Part shown: in pieces, positions 1 to 10,201 of the stretch
Position numbering within the stretch: the stretch's first letter is position 1
Layout: each line of letters opens with the position of its first letter
NCBI RefSeq assembly: GCF_016734765.1
Contig: NZ_JAERQE010000016.1
Coordinates: forward strand, 45,257-109,256
Reading direction: 5' to 3'
DNA: 64,000 nt
Origin: Microvirga soli
GTDB taxonomy: Bacteria; Pseudomonadota; Alphaproteobacteria; Rhizobiales; Beijerinckiaceae
Position numbers and translations under genes: made by a program
Notes under the pieces: model-generated
Databases searched by the model: none
What the model saw: the letters and a program-made list of their open reading frames with translations, nothing else
What the model was told of the DNA's origin: nothing

Positions 1-40
1 CGCCAACCTGTCGATGGATGGCGGCTGGACGGCGAAGTAG
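1..40 (+). CDS. C-terminal tail of an SDR-family dehydrogenase (partial)
   Basis: Only the last dozen codons lie in the window, reading NLSMDGGWTAK before a TAG stop at 38-40. A VDGGWTA-like ending is typical of short-chain dehydrogenases/reductases such as 3-hydroxybutyrate or 3-oxoacyl-ACP reductases. The 5' part is outside the window, so the substrate cannot be judged. It converges on the peptidase gene at 88-1032, and a palindrome lies between them. Confidence 0.55.
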   Translation, partial: ANLSMDGGWTAK

Positions 41-50
41 AATGCACGCT

Positions 51-86
51 CGTCATCCCGGACGCCGCAGGCGATCCGGGATGACG
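51..86. repeat. GTCATCCCGGA-type palindrome, likely bidirectional terminator
   Basis: A near-perfect inverted repeat with 12-bp arms (CGTCATCCCGGA and its complement) sits between two convergent genes, so it may end transcription from both sides. The same unit recurs at many other intergenic sites in this window. Confidence 0.8.
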
Positions 87-87
87 C

Positions 88-1104
<1,017 letters not shown>

Positions 1105-1134
1105 CTAAGCCGGCTTCAAACCCCTAGCGCGTCG

Positions 1135-1161
1135 TGCAACTGTCATATAGTTTTGCAACTG
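1135..1161 (+). promoter_or_regulatory. Direct repeat TGCAACTG x2, candidate operator
   Basis: TGCAACTG occurs at 1135-1142 and again at 1154-1161, 19 bp start to start (about two helical turns), in the divergent intergenic region and 40 bp before the importer operon. The spacing suits a protein binding one DNA face. No regulator gene is adjacent, so the role is inferred. Confidence 0.3.
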
Positions 1162-1200
1162 GGGAACAAGGGCAAAGCCCAACCACACTGGAGGACGAGG

Positions 1201-2274
1201 ATGTTGACGAAACGCACCAGCCTGAAGCTGGCAACCGCTCTGGCCGCTCTCATGGTCGTCGGATCGGCAGAGGCCGCCGAGAAACTGCGGCTCCTGACCT
1301 GGTCGGGCTATGCGCCGGCCGATATCGTGGCGCAGTTCACGAAGGAGACAGGCATCGAAGTCGAGGTGACGACCTCGAACAACGAGGAGATGATCTCCAA
1401 GCTGCGCGCCACCCAAGGGGCGGGCTTCGATCTCGCCCAGCCGAGCCAGGACCGCATCGCCGGCCCGCAGGCGGAGTTCGGCATCTACAAGCCGCTCGAC
1501 GTCTCCAAGCTGAAATCCGACCAGTTCATCGCCTCCATGCTCGAGGCCACCAAAAAGAACACCACCGTGGACGGCAAGGTCTACGGCGTTCCCCATATCT
1601 GGGGCACGGACGGACTCGTGGTGAACACCAAGGCCGCCCCCAAGGTCGCCGACTACAACGATCTCTGCGATCCGTCTCTCGCCGGCAAGACCAGCTTCCG
1701 CGCTAAGCGCCCGGCCCTGATTGCGTTTGCCTTCGCCAACGGCATGGATCCCTTCGCAGCGTACGGCGATGCAAAGGCCTATGCCGCCTTGATGGACAAG
1801 GTCGGCGCCAAGCTTGCCGAGTGCAAAAAGAACGTGAAGTTCTTCTGGGAGGGCAACGATCAACTCCTCAATGCACTGCGCTCCGGCGAGATCGTCGCCG
1901 CCATGGCCTGGGATACGGGCGGATGGAAGCTCAACGCCGACAACCCGGATATGAAGTTCATTGCACCGAAGTCCGGAGCGCTCGGCTGGGTCGACACCTT
2001 CGCAATCCCCGCCAAGGGCCGCAACGACGATGCTGCCTATAAGTGGATCAACTTCAACATGCGCCCGGAGATCGCCGCAAAGGTTGCTGCCGCCGCCGGC
2101 AACTTCACGGCCTCGAACGGCGCCGACAAGCTCATGGAAGGCAAGCTGAAGGATCAGTTCGCCGAGAGCTTCCCGAAGGCCGCCATCGACAACATCCGGT
2201 GGTATCCAGCCGTGCCGGCAGGCCTCGAGGAGATCGAAGGCAAGGTTCTCGACCGCCTGAAGGCCGGTTCGTAA
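1201..2274 (+). CDS. ABC transporter substrate-binding protein, PotD/PotF-like
   Basis: Periplasmic binding protein of a polyamine-type ABC importer (357 residues). An N-terminal Sec signal peptide (KRTSLKLATALAALMVVG, cleavage after AEA near residue 22) precedes a PotD-like start KLRLLTWSGYAPADIV. The ATG at 1201 follows a GGAGG box at 1190 with good spacing, so the upstream in-frame codons were dropped. It is the first gene of a four-gene set with an ATPase and two permeases. Spermidine or putrescine is the usual ligand of the family, but this subgroup also takes up other amines, so the ligand is open. Confidence 0.88.
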   Translation: MLTKRTSLKLATALAALMVVGSAEAAEKLRLLTWSGYAPADIVAQFTKETGIEVEVTTSNNEEMISKLRATQGAGFDLAQPSQDRIAGPQAEFGIYKPLDVSKLKSDQFIASMLEATKKNTTVDGKVYGVPHIWGTDGLVVNTKAAPKVADYNDLCDPSLAGKTSFRAKRPALIAFAFANGMDPFAAYGDAKAYAALMDKVGAKLAECKKNVKFFWEGNDQLLNALRSGEIVAAMAWDTGGWKLNADNPDMKFIAPKSGALGWVDTFAIPAKGRNDDAAYKWINFNMRPEIAAKVAAAAGNFTASNGADKLMEGKLKDQFAESFPKAAIDNIRWYPAVPAGLEEIEGKVLDRLKAGS

Positions 2275-2295
2275 CTCTTCCATCGTTTGTCCCAT

Positions 2296-2321
2296 CATCC
2301 CCCGGCGTAAGCTGGGGGATG
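2296..2321 (+). repeat. Stem-loop between binding-protein and ATPase genes
   Basis: CATCCCCC at 2296-2303 pairs with GGGGGATG at 2314-2321 across a 10-nt loop. It has no T-run. In ABC importer operons such a hairpin after the binding-protein gene often protects the upstream mRNA and lowers downstream expression; that role is inferred here. Confidence 0.5.
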
Positions 2322-2342
2322 ACACTTTGTATCGGCAGCGTC

Positions 2343-3428
2343 ATGGCCTCTTCCACCGATCTCGACATCGTCAACGTCACCAAGCGCTTCGGCGCGCATG
2401 CCGCCGTCGATGACGTGAGTTTCAGCGTCGCTCCCGGCGAGTTCTTCTCGATCCTCGGCCCCTCCGGTTGCGGCAAGACCACCCTGATGCGCATGATCGC
2501 CGGGTTCGAGCATCCGACCTCCGGCGACATCCGCATCCGTGGGAAATCGATGATCGGCGTTCCCGCCAACCGGCGCCCGGTCAACATGGTGTTCCAGAGC
2601 CTCGCGCTCTTTCCCATGATGAGCGTGGGCGAGAACGTGGCCTATGGGCTCACCTGCCGCGGCGTCTCGCGCGCGGAGGCCGAGGAGCGGGCAGGCCGCA
2701 TGCTGGAGCGTGTGGGCCTCAAGGGTTTCGGCGAGCGCCGCGTGACGGCGCTGTCGGGCGGCCAGCGGCAGCGCGTGGCGATTGCCCGCTGCTTGGTGCT
2801 GGAGCCCACGCTGGTGCTCCTCGACGAGCCGCTCGGCGCGCTTGACCTGAAACTGCGCGAGCACATGAAGATCGAGCTCAAGCAGTTGCAGGGTACGTTC
2901 AACACCACCTTCGCCTACATCACGCACGATCAGTCCGAAGCGCTCGTCATGTCCGATCGCATCGCGGTGATGAACCAGGGCCGGTTTGAGCAGGTAGGAA
3001 GTCCGCGCGAGCTTTATCACAACCCGGCAACGCCTTTCGTCGCGAGCTTCGTCGGCGAGACGAACCGCCTGCAGGGCGAGGCGGCGCCGGCCTCCAATGG
3101 TGCCATTGCCGTGCGTCTTCCATCGGGCACTATCGTGCAGGGGCAGGGGAGTGCAGCCGCGAAGGCGGCGCTTGCCTTCGTGCGCCCTGAAGCTGTGGCC
3201 CTCGCGCAGGATCCTTCATCGTTGGGCAATCTCCCCAACCGCTTCGAGGGCCGCGTTTCGGCCGTTCTGTTCGACGGGGCCGCTTCGAGCCTGCTCATCG
3301 ACACGACCGGCTTTGAGCAGCCGGTGCGAGCTGTGCTGCCGCAAGTTGGTCCGCTCGCCGGCATCCAGGTCGGCGCGCCCGTTCACGTGGGCTGGACGGC
3401 CGATGCCATGAAGGTCTTCGCCACATGA
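2343..3428 (+). CDS. ABC transporter ATP-binding protein, PotA-like
   Basis: Cytoplasmic ATPase of the polyamine-type importer, 361 residues. Visible motifs are Walker A GPSGCGKT (39-46), Q-loop NMVFQSLALFP, signature LSGGQ (137-141), Walker B LVLLDEP (157-163) and the H-loop histidine in YITHDQ; a TOBE domain fills the last 100 residues or so, as in PotA/FbpC. The ATG at 2343 gives a normal family N terminus; the frame is open upstream through the end of the previous gene, which is noise. The stop overlaps the next start by four bases, so translation is probably coupled. Confidence 0.9.
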   Translation: MASSTDLDIVNVTKRFGAHAAVDDVSFSVAPGEFFSILGPSGCGKTTLMRMIAGFEHPTSGDIRIRGKSMIGVPANRRPVNMVFQSLALFPMMSVGENVAYGLTCRGVSRAEAEERAGRMLERVGLKGFGERRVTALSGGQRQRVAIARCLVLEPTLVLLDEPLGALDLKLREHMKIELKQLQGTFNTTFAYITHDQSEALVMSDRIAVMNQGRFEQVGSPRELYHNPATPFVASFVGETNRLQGEAAPASNGAIAVRLPSGTIVQGQGSAAAKAALAFVRPEAVALAQDPSSLGNLPNRFEGRVSAVLFDGAASSLLIDTTGFEQPVRAVLPQVGPLAGIQVGAPVHVGWTADAMKVFAT

Positions 3429-4294
3429 TCGCGAAGCCTGCGCAGCGCCTCACGCTCTTCCTGCTGCTCGCGCCTGCCATCCTGTGGCTCGGGCTGCTCA
3501 TCGTGCTGCCGCATGTGGAGATCCTCGTCCTCTCCTTCAGCGAGCGCGTGGCGCCGCGGGTCTATGCCTTCGGTGTCGGCAATTACCTCGAATTCTTCAC
3601 CGAGCCGCTCTACTGGCGCACCTTCGCGCGCACAGCCTTCATGTCGATCCTCGTGACGGCGCTCACGCTGGTGCTCGCCTTTCCCATCGCGCTCTACATC
3701 GCTCGCGTGGCGCAAGGCCGCCTCAAGGCGATGCTTCTCCTGCTGTGCCTCTTGCCGTTCTGGGTGTCGGAGCTGGTGCGCACGCTCGGCTGGATGATCC
3801 TACTGCGCGAGACCGGCGTGGTCTCCTATGTGCTGCGTTCCATTGGCCTCTCGAGCCAGCCGGTCGAGCTCCTCTACAACGACGGCGCGGTGATCCTCGG
3901 CCTCGTCTATGGCGGATTGCTGTTCATGATCGTTCCGCTCGCTAACGCGCTGGAGAGCCTGGAACCCGCCGTCGTCGAGGCCGGCTACGATCTCGGCGGG
4001 AGCCGCTGGACCGTACTGCGCCGCATCGTCATTCCCCATGCCATGCCCGGCATCGTGGCGGGCTGCATCATCGTGTTCATGCTCACCGTGGGCAACTTCG
4101 CCACGCCGGTGCTACTTGGTGGCAAGAACGGGTTGTGGTTCACGGAGCAGATCTACGCGCAGTTCATCACGCGCTTCAACTGGCCCCAGGGCGCGGCCTT
4201 CGGCATGCTGCTCCTGCTGCTCTCCTCGGCCATCGTGTGGCTAGGCCTGCGCCTCACCGGCCAGAGCCTCGGCACCACTCTGAAGCAGGCTTAG
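3425..4294 (+). CDS. ABC transporter permease, PotB-like
   Basis: Inner-membrane subunit of the polyamine-type importer, 289 residues with about six hydrophobic segments. The first starts near residue 9 (LTLFLLLAPAILWLGLLIVLP). The EAA loop that contacts the ATPase is visible as EAGYDLGGSRWTVLRRIVIP at about residue 187. Its ATG lies in an ATGA overlap with the ATPase gene. Confidence 0.9.
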   Translation: MIAKPAQRLTLFLLLAPAILWLGLLIVLPHVEILVLSFSERVAPRVYAFGVGNYLEFFTEPLYWRTFARTAFMSILVTALTLVLAFPIALYIARVAQGRLKAMLLLLCLLPFWVSELVRTLGWMILLRETGVVSYVLRSIGLSSQPVELLYNDGAVILGLVYGGLLFMIVPLANALESLEPAVVEAGYDLGGSRWTVLRRIVIPHAMPGIVAGCIIVFMLTVGNFATPVLLGGKNGLWFTEQIYAQFITRFNWPQGAAFGMLLLLLSSAIVWLGLRLTGQSLGTTLKQA

Positions 4295-4299
4295 GCATC

Positions 4300-5139
4300 A
4301 TGAACCGTCCGTCTCTCACCTGGAAGCTCTACATCGGGGCGTTCTATCTCTTCCTGTTCGCGCCGCTTCTGGTCGTGGCGGTCTTCGCCTTCAACGCGAG
4401 CCCGTTCCCGTCGCCGCCGTGGCGCGGCTTCACGCTGGAATGGTTCACCGGCTCCGGCTCTATTGCCGGCAAGCCGGGTGTGCTGGTGGACCCGATTTGG
4501 CTCGAGAGCATCGGCAACAGCTTCAGGGTTGCGATTCCCGTGGCGCTGCTCGCCGTTCTGCTCGGTACGGTGAACGCCTGGGTGCTGGAGCGGGCCGAGT
4601 TTCGCGGCAAGACATTCGTGGCCATGATGATGCTGTGGCCGCTGGTCATCCCCGGCGTGGTGCTCGGCATCTCGATCCTGGCCTTCTTCTCGCGCGTGGC
4701 GAATGGGCTTGAAGACTGGCTTCAGACCGATCTCGACTTCCTGCGCCCCGGCCTGCCGCTCGTGGTGCTGGGCCAGCTCTCCTTCATCCTGACCATCGCG
4801 ACGCTCATCATCGCCGCACGCCTGCGCAAGTTCGACCGGTCGCTGGAGGAAGCCGCCTTCGATCTCGGCGCCAGCCGTGCGCGCGTGCTGCGAACCGTGA
4901 CGCTGCCTTTCCTGAAACCCGCCCTCATCGGGGCAGGCCTCGTGGCGCTGCTGATGTCGTTCGAGAACTTCAACACGACCCTGATGCTGGTGGGTTCCGT
5001 GGCGCCGCTGCCGATCACCATGTACGGACAGATGCGCGAGGGCGCATCGCCGGCGATCAACGCGGTGAGCCTGCTGCTCATGCTCGGCGTCGGCGGCATT
5101 GCGAGCGTGTTTGCACTGACCTCGAAGGCGGAGCGGTAG
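4300..5139 (+). CDS. ABC transporter permease, PotC-like
   Basis: Second inner-membrane subunit of the polyamine-type importer (279 residues). It begins with a hydrophobic segment (LYIGAFYLFLFAPLLVVAVF) and carries the EAA loop EEAAFDLGASRARVLRTVTL. The ATG at 4300 is five bases after the PotB-like stop and matches the usual PotC N terminus. It is the last gene of the operon; a long repeat region follows. Confidence 0.9.
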   Translation: MNRPSLTWKLYIGAFYLFLFAPLLVVAVFAFNASPFPSPPWRGFTLEWFTGSGSIAGKPGVLVDPIWLESIGNSFRVAIPVALLAVLLGTVNAWVLERAEFRGKTFVAMMMLWPLVIPGVVLGISILAFFSRVANGLEDWLQTDLDFLRPGLPLVVLGQLSFILTIATLIIAARLRKFDRSLEEAAFDLGASRARVLRTVTLPFLKPALIGAGLVALLMSFENFNTTLMLVGSVAPLPITMYGQMREGASPAINAVSLLLMLGVGGIASVFALTSKAER

Positions 5140-5191
5140 GTCACCGCCTTTGGCATCACCGTCCTTGTGCCGGCTATGAAGATGTTAAGGT

Positions 5192-5435
5192 GTCATCCCG
5201 GACGGCGAATGCCGATCCGGGATCGTTCAAACCAGTCCAGCACTGTCATCCCGGAGCCGCGTAAGCGGAGCCCGGGATCCATAGCCGCTGACGATGCAGA
5301 ACGAGGCGCGACACTCCTCGTTCGGTGATGAAATGTCGTGTTTATGGATCCCCGCCTGCGCGGGGATGACAGTGTCGAGGTTCCAGTGCCCGGTTCTGCG
5401 CACGATCCCGGATCGCCTGCGGCGTCCGGGATGAC
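5192..5435. repeat. Composite palindromic repeat (four hairpin modules)
   Basis: This fills most of the 324-bp gene-free gap 5140-5463. Four inverted repeats follow one another: GTCATCCCGGACGG..GATCCGGGATCG (5192-5225), GTCATCCCGGAGCCG..CCCGGGATCC (5245-5280), GGATCCCCGCCTGCGCGGGGATGAC (in two parts, 5346-5370) and CGATCCCGG..CCGGGATGAC (5403-5435). A linker with CCGCTGAC, TGCAGAA and GTGTTTATGG motifs joins modules two and three. The same order recurs elsewhere in the window. It lies between convergent operons and may act as a terminator. Confidence 0.85.
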
Positions 5436-5463
5436 CCTAGAGGGGATGTGCTGCTTAACAGCC

Positions 5464-6531
5464 TCACCGCCCCCAGGTGCGCTCCAGAACGTTCACCCAG
5501 TTCTCGTAGCAGAGCTTGCGCAGGGTCGCCTCGTCGTAGCCGTGGCGGCGCATGGTATCGACGAGGCGGGGCAGGCCGCGCACGTCGCCGATCTCGGCCG
5601 GAATCGTCGCGCCGTCGAAGTCGGAGCCGAGGCCGACGCCGTCCACACCCACATGCTCGATCAGGTGATCCATATGGCGGATCATCTCCTCCAGGGGCGT
5701 GTCGTCGTTGCGCATGCCGTCGGGGCGAATGAACGAGGTGGCGAAGTTCACGCCCACCATGCCACGGCTCTCGCGGATGGCGCCGAGCTGCTTGTCGGTC
5801 AGGTTGCGCGAATGCCGGCAGATCTCCCAGGCATTGGAGTGGGTCGCGACGAGCGGCGCATCGGAGAGCCGCGCCACGTCCCAGAAACCCTTCTCGTTCA
5901 GGTGCGAGAGATCGATCATGATCTTGAGGCGGTTGCAGGCGCGCACTAGCTCGATGCCGCAATCGGTGAGGCCGGGACCTGTGTCCGGCGTCGAGGGATA
6001 GCGGAACGGCACGCCATGGCCGAAGATGTTCGGGCGGCTCCAGACGGGGCCGATTGAGCGCAGGCCGCTCTCGTAGAGCACGTCGAGCATATAGAGATCG
6101 GGGTCGATTCCCTCAGCACCCTCGATATGCAGGATCGCCGCGAGCTTGCCCGCATCGATGCAGTGGCGGATGTCGGCCGCTGTACGGCAGATCTTCACCT
6201 CGCCTTTCGAGGCGCGCTCGATGCGGATGAGCAGCGCGGCCATGTGCGCCGTCACCTGCTGGCTCGTCGGCAGCGGAAGCGGCGAGGAGAGGGGAACATC
6301 GTACTGCGCTTGAGCCATCAGCTCATCCACGTCGATATTCGCGCTCTCGGACGGCACGTAGACGGCGAAGAACCCGCCGACAAAGCCGCCCTGCTTCATG
6401 CGCGGCCAATCGAGATGGCCGATATTGTCCCCTTCGAGAAAAGCCTGCTCGGGCTGGATCTTGCCGCGCATGAGGCGCAGCAGCACGTCGTTGTGGCCGT
6501 CGAAGACAGGCATCAAAGGAGAGCTGGACAT
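5464..6531 (-). CDS. Membrane-dipeptidase family metallopeptidase (M19)
   Basis: Zinc dipeptidase of the renal dipeptidase family, 355 residues. It starts MSSSPLMPVFDGHNDVLLRL, where HND is the N-terminal metal-binding motif of M19. DLSHLNEKGFWDV and ATHSNAWEICRHSRNLTD carry further conserved histidines, and GLGSDFDGATIP lies near the C terminus. No signal peptide is seen. It is the last gene of a minus-strand operon with a dipeptide-type importer, 38 bp after the DppF-like gene, which suggests that imported dipeptides are cleaved here. Confidence 0.9.
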   Translation of the reverse strand: MSSSPLMPVFDGHNDVLLRLMRGKIQPEQAFLEGDNIGHLDWPRMKQGGFVGGFFAVYVPSESANIDVDELMAQAQYDVPLSSPLPLPTSQQVTAHMAALLIRIERASKGEVKICRTAADIRHCIDAGKLAAILHIEGAEGIDPDLYMLDVLYESGLRSIGPVWSRPNIFGHGVPFRYPSTPDTGPGLTDCGIELVRACNRLKIMIDLSHLNEKGFWDVARLSDAPLVATHSNAWEICRHSRNLTDKQLGAIRESRGMVGVNFATSFIRPDGMRNDDTPLEEMIRHMDHLIEHVGVDGVGLGSDFDGATIPAEIGDVRGLPRLVDTMRRHGYDEATLRKLCYENWVNVLERTWGR

Positions 6532-6569
6532 CGTTTCACATCAAAATGGGTGGCGGGAAAAATGCGTAC

Positions 6570-7349
<780 letters not shown>

Positions 7350-7364
7350 CGGTTCTGTCGCCTG

Positions 7365-8201
7365 TCACAATGCCCATGCGGGATCGCGGTTCAGGGTGGG
7401 TAGCGGGCGAACGTCATTCGCCAGCGTCGGCAGGCAGCGCATCAGCCCCTGGGTGTATGGGTGCTGCGCGTCGCGCAGGTTCTTCGCTTCCAGCTCTTCG
7501 ACGACACGGCCGGCATACATCACCAGCACCCGGTCGCAGAAAGAGGAGACGAGCTTGAGATCGTGTGAGATGAAGATGAGGCCCATGCCGCGTTCCGACA
7601 CGAGCTCGTCGAGAATGCGCAGCACTTCCATCGAGACTGTCACGTCGAGAGCCGAGGTGGGTTCGTCGGCGATGAGCAGGTCGGGCTCTGTCACGAGCAT
7701 CATGGCGATCATGGCGCGCTGCCCCATGCCGCCGGAGACCTCGTGCGGGTAGAGGGAGAACACACGGCCGGGGTCACGCATCTTCACGGCTTCCAGCATG
7801 GCGAGTGCCCTGTCGCGGGCCTCCGCCTTGCCGGCCTTCACATGGGCCTGATAGGCCTCGATGATCTGCTCGCCGATGGTCATGACCGGATTGAGCGAAT
7901 ACTTCGGATCCTGCATGACCATGCTGATGCGCCCGCCGCGCAAGGTGCGCAGGGTGCGCTTCGAGGCTTTCTGCAGGTCAATGCCGTCGAAGGCGAGGCG
8001 CTTGGCCGTCACCTCGCCGGGCGGCGGGGTGAGGCCGAGGATGGCGCGGCCCGTCTGAGACTTGCCGGAGCCGGACTCGCCCACGATACCGAGGCGTTCG
8101 CGGCCGAGCTGGAAGGACACGCCGCGCACCGCTTCCACGGTGCCGGTGCGCAGATGAAAGCGGACGCGCAGGTCCTCGACGTCGAGAAGCGGCTTGGTCA
8201 T
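7365..8201 (-). CDS. Dipeptide ABC transporter ATP-binding protein, DppD-like
   Basis: Second ATPase of the dipeptide-type importer, 278 residues. It has GESGSGKSQTGRAILGL (Walker A), SGGMGQRAMIAMML (signature), LLIADEPTSALDVT (Walker B) and a C-terminal oligopeptide extension (HPYTQGLMRCLPTL). The frame is open 50 codons further upstream, inside the permease gene, but the ATG at 8201 (MTKPLLDVEDLRVRF) fits the family and overlaps the permease stop by four bases. Confidence 0.9.
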   Translation of the reverse strand: MTKPLLDVEDLRVRFHLRTGTVEAVRGVSFQLGRERLGIVGESGSGKSQTGRAILGLTPPPGEVTAKRLAFDGIDLQKASKRTLRTLRGGRISMVMQDPKYSLNPVMTIGEQIIEAYQAHVKAGKAEARDRALAMLEAVKMRDPGRVFSLYPHEVSGGMGQRAMIAMMLVTEPDLLIADEPTSALDVTVSMEVLRILDELVSERGMGLIFISHDLKLVSSFCDRVLVMYAGRVVEELEAKNLRDAQHPYTQGLMRCLPTLANDVRPLPTLNRDPAWAL

Positions 8202-9136
8202 TTGGCAGCCTTCGGATCGAGAACGTCGCGCAGGCCGTCGCCCAGCAGGTTGAAGCCGAGGCTCACCACGAAGATGGCGATGCCCGGCATGGCGGCGACC
8301 CACCATTGATCGATGAGGTAGTTGCGGCCCGTGGCCACCATGGCGCCCCATTCCGGCATCGGCGGCTGCGCCCCAAGGCCGAGGAAGCCGAGGCCCGCCG
8401 CCGTCAGGATGATGCCGGCCATGTCAAGCGTCACGCGCACGATCAGCGAGGACAGGCACAGCGGCACCACATGGCCAAGGATGATGCGTGGCGTAGACGC
8501 GCCCTGGAGCTTCACGGCCGCGATGAAATCGCTGTTGCGGATCATCAGCGTCTCGGCGCGCGCGATGCGGGCATAAGGCGGCCAGGAGGTGATGGCGATG
8601 GCGATGATGGCGTTCTCGATGCCGGGACCCAGCGCCGCCACGAAGGCGAGCGCCAGGATCAGGCGCGGGAAGGCCAGGAAGATGTCGGTTGTCCGCATCA
8701 GGACCGTATCGACCCAGCCGCCGAGATAGCCGGAGACGGTGCCGACCAGAAGCCCGATGGGCGTTGCGATCAGGGCCACCAGAACAACGATGAAGAGCGT
8801 GACGCGGGAGCCGTGCACGATGCGTGAGAAGATATCGCGGGCCTGATCGTCCGTTCCGAGCCAAAAGGTCTCGCTCGGCGGCAGGAGACGCTCAGTGCGC
8901 AGGTCCCCGCCGGTGACCGGCGAATAGGGTGCGATGACGTCGGCGAAGATCGCCACGAGGATCAGCAGGAGGACGATGCCGAGGCCGACGACGGCGAGCG
9001 GGTTCCGGGAGAAGGAACGCCAGCCGAGATAGAAGCGGCCGAGGCGCGCCTGCCAGCGGGAATGCGGCTCCGGGGAGAGCAGCCAGGCACGCATGCCGGC
9101 AGGCTCGGAAGCCAGGGGGAGAGGGGCGCCAGTCAT
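8198..9136 (-). CDS. Dipeptide ABC transporter permease, DppC-like
   Basis: Inner-membrane subunit (312 residues) of the dipeptide-type importer. The N-terminal cytoplasmic stretch contains the typical WRSFSRNPLAVVGLGIV entry into the first membrane helix, followed by the FWLGTDDQARDIFSRIVHG motif found in DppC/OppC proteins. The first stretch of about 30 residues is longer than average. Start and stop overlap its neighbours by one and four bases, so the operon is tightly coupled. Confidence 0.9.
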   Translation of the reverse strand: MTGAPLPLASEPAGMRAWLLSPEPHSRWQARLGRFYLGWRSFSRNPLAVVGLGIVLLLILVAIFADVIAPYSPVTGGDLRTERLLPPSETFWLGTDDQARDIFSRIVHGSRVTLFIVVLVALIATPIGLLVGTVSGYLGGWVDTVLMRTTDIFLAFPRLILALAFVAALGPGIENAIIAIAITSWPPYARIARAETLMIRNSDFIAAVKLQGASTPRIILGHVVPLCLSSLIVRVTLDMAGIILTAAGLGFLGLGAQPPMPEWGAMVATGRNYLIDQWWVAAMPGIAIFVVSLGFNLLGDGLRDVLDPKAAK

Positions 9137-10194
9137 CAGCGTGTCCTCGGATCAAGCAAGCGGTAGAGCAGGTCGGACACGAGATTGAGCAGCACGAAGG
9201 CGGTTCCGATCACGAGGGTTCCGCCGAGCACCGCGTTCATATCCGCATTCTGCAGCGAATTGGTGATGTACTGACCCAGACCTGGCCACGCGAAGATCGT
9301 CTCGGTGAGCACGGAGCCTTCGAGCAGGTTGGCATAGGACAGGGCGATCACGGTGATCAGGGGAACGGCCGCGTTGCGCAGGGCATGGCGCCAGATCACG
9401 CGCATCTCGGACAGGCCTTTGACGCGCGCCGCGATCACATACTCCTGCGCAAGCTCGTTGAGCATGAAGGAGCGCGTCATGCGGCTGATATAGGCCAGCG
9501 AAAAATAGCCGAGCAGGCAGGCGGGCAGGATGATGTGCGAAACCGCATCCCAGAACGCGTCCCACTGACCCTGCATGGCTGTGTCGAGGAGCACGATGTT
9601 GGTGACCGGTGTGTAGAGATACGAATAGGTCACGTCGATGCGGCCCGGTCCAGCCACCCAGCCGAGCTTGGCATAGAAGACCAGCAGGCCCATCAGGCCG
9701 AGCCAGAAGATCGGGATGGAGTAGCCGGCAAGACCGAGCACACGCACGAACTGGTCGATGAAGCTGCCGCGTTTCACCGCCGCGAGGATGCCGAGCGGGA
9801 TGCCGAGGATGACGCCGATCAGGGTGCCGAGGGTGGCAAGCTCCAGCGTCGCGGGAAACGTATTGGCGATGTCCGTCAGCACCGGATTGGTGGTGAGGAC
9901 CGAATTGCCGAAATCGCCTGTGGCGGCCTTCTTTAGATAGATCCAGAACTGCTGCGCCATCGGCAGATCGAGGCCGAGTTCCTGGCGGACGCGTTCGTAA
10001 ACCTGCGCAGGTGCCCGGTCGCCCACAATGGCGATCACGGGATCGATGGGCACGACGCGCCCGATGAAGAAGGTGACGGCGGCAAGGCCGAGGAGGGTCG
10101 TCAACAGGACGATGACGAACTGGGCGATGTTCCTAAGGGAGGAGCGGAGGGCACTTGCGTGCCCTCCGCCCTGGTTCACGACTGCTGAAACCAT
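9136..10194 (-). CDS. Dipeptide ABC transporter permease, DppB-like
   Basis: Inner-membrane subunit (352 residues) of the dipeptide-type importer. A leading helix (IVLLTTLLGLAAVTFFIG) is followed by the DppB-type periplasmic segment ending in QELGLDLPMAQQFWIYL. The EAA-like loop is seen as AARVKGLSEMRVIWRHALRN. It begins seven bases after the binding-protein stop and its stop overlaps the DppC-like start by one base. Confidence 0.9.
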   Translation of the reverse strand: MVSAVVNQGGGHASALRSSLRNIAQFVIVLLTTLLGLAAVTFFIGRVVPIDPVIAIVGDRAPAQVYERVRQELGLDLPMAQQFWIYLKKAATGDFGNSVLTTNPVLTDIANTFPATLELATLGTLIGVILGIPLGILAAVKRGSFIDQFVRVLGLAGYSIPIFWLGLMGLLVFYAKLGWVAGPGRIDVTYSYLYTPVTNIVLLDTAMQGQWDAFWDAVSHIILPACLLGYFSLAYISRMTRSFMLNELAQEYVIAARVKGLSEMRVIWRHALRNAAVPLITVIALSYANLLEGSVLTETIFAWPGLGQYITNSLQNADMNAVLGGTLVIGTAFVLLNLVSDLLYRLLDPRTR

Positions 10195-10201
10195 CGAAGT
10201 G

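Noticed and set aside
5192..5435. Possible CRISPR array
   Set aside because: The repeated units are palindromes of differing length with conserved linkers and no unique equal-sized spacers; no cas genes are present.
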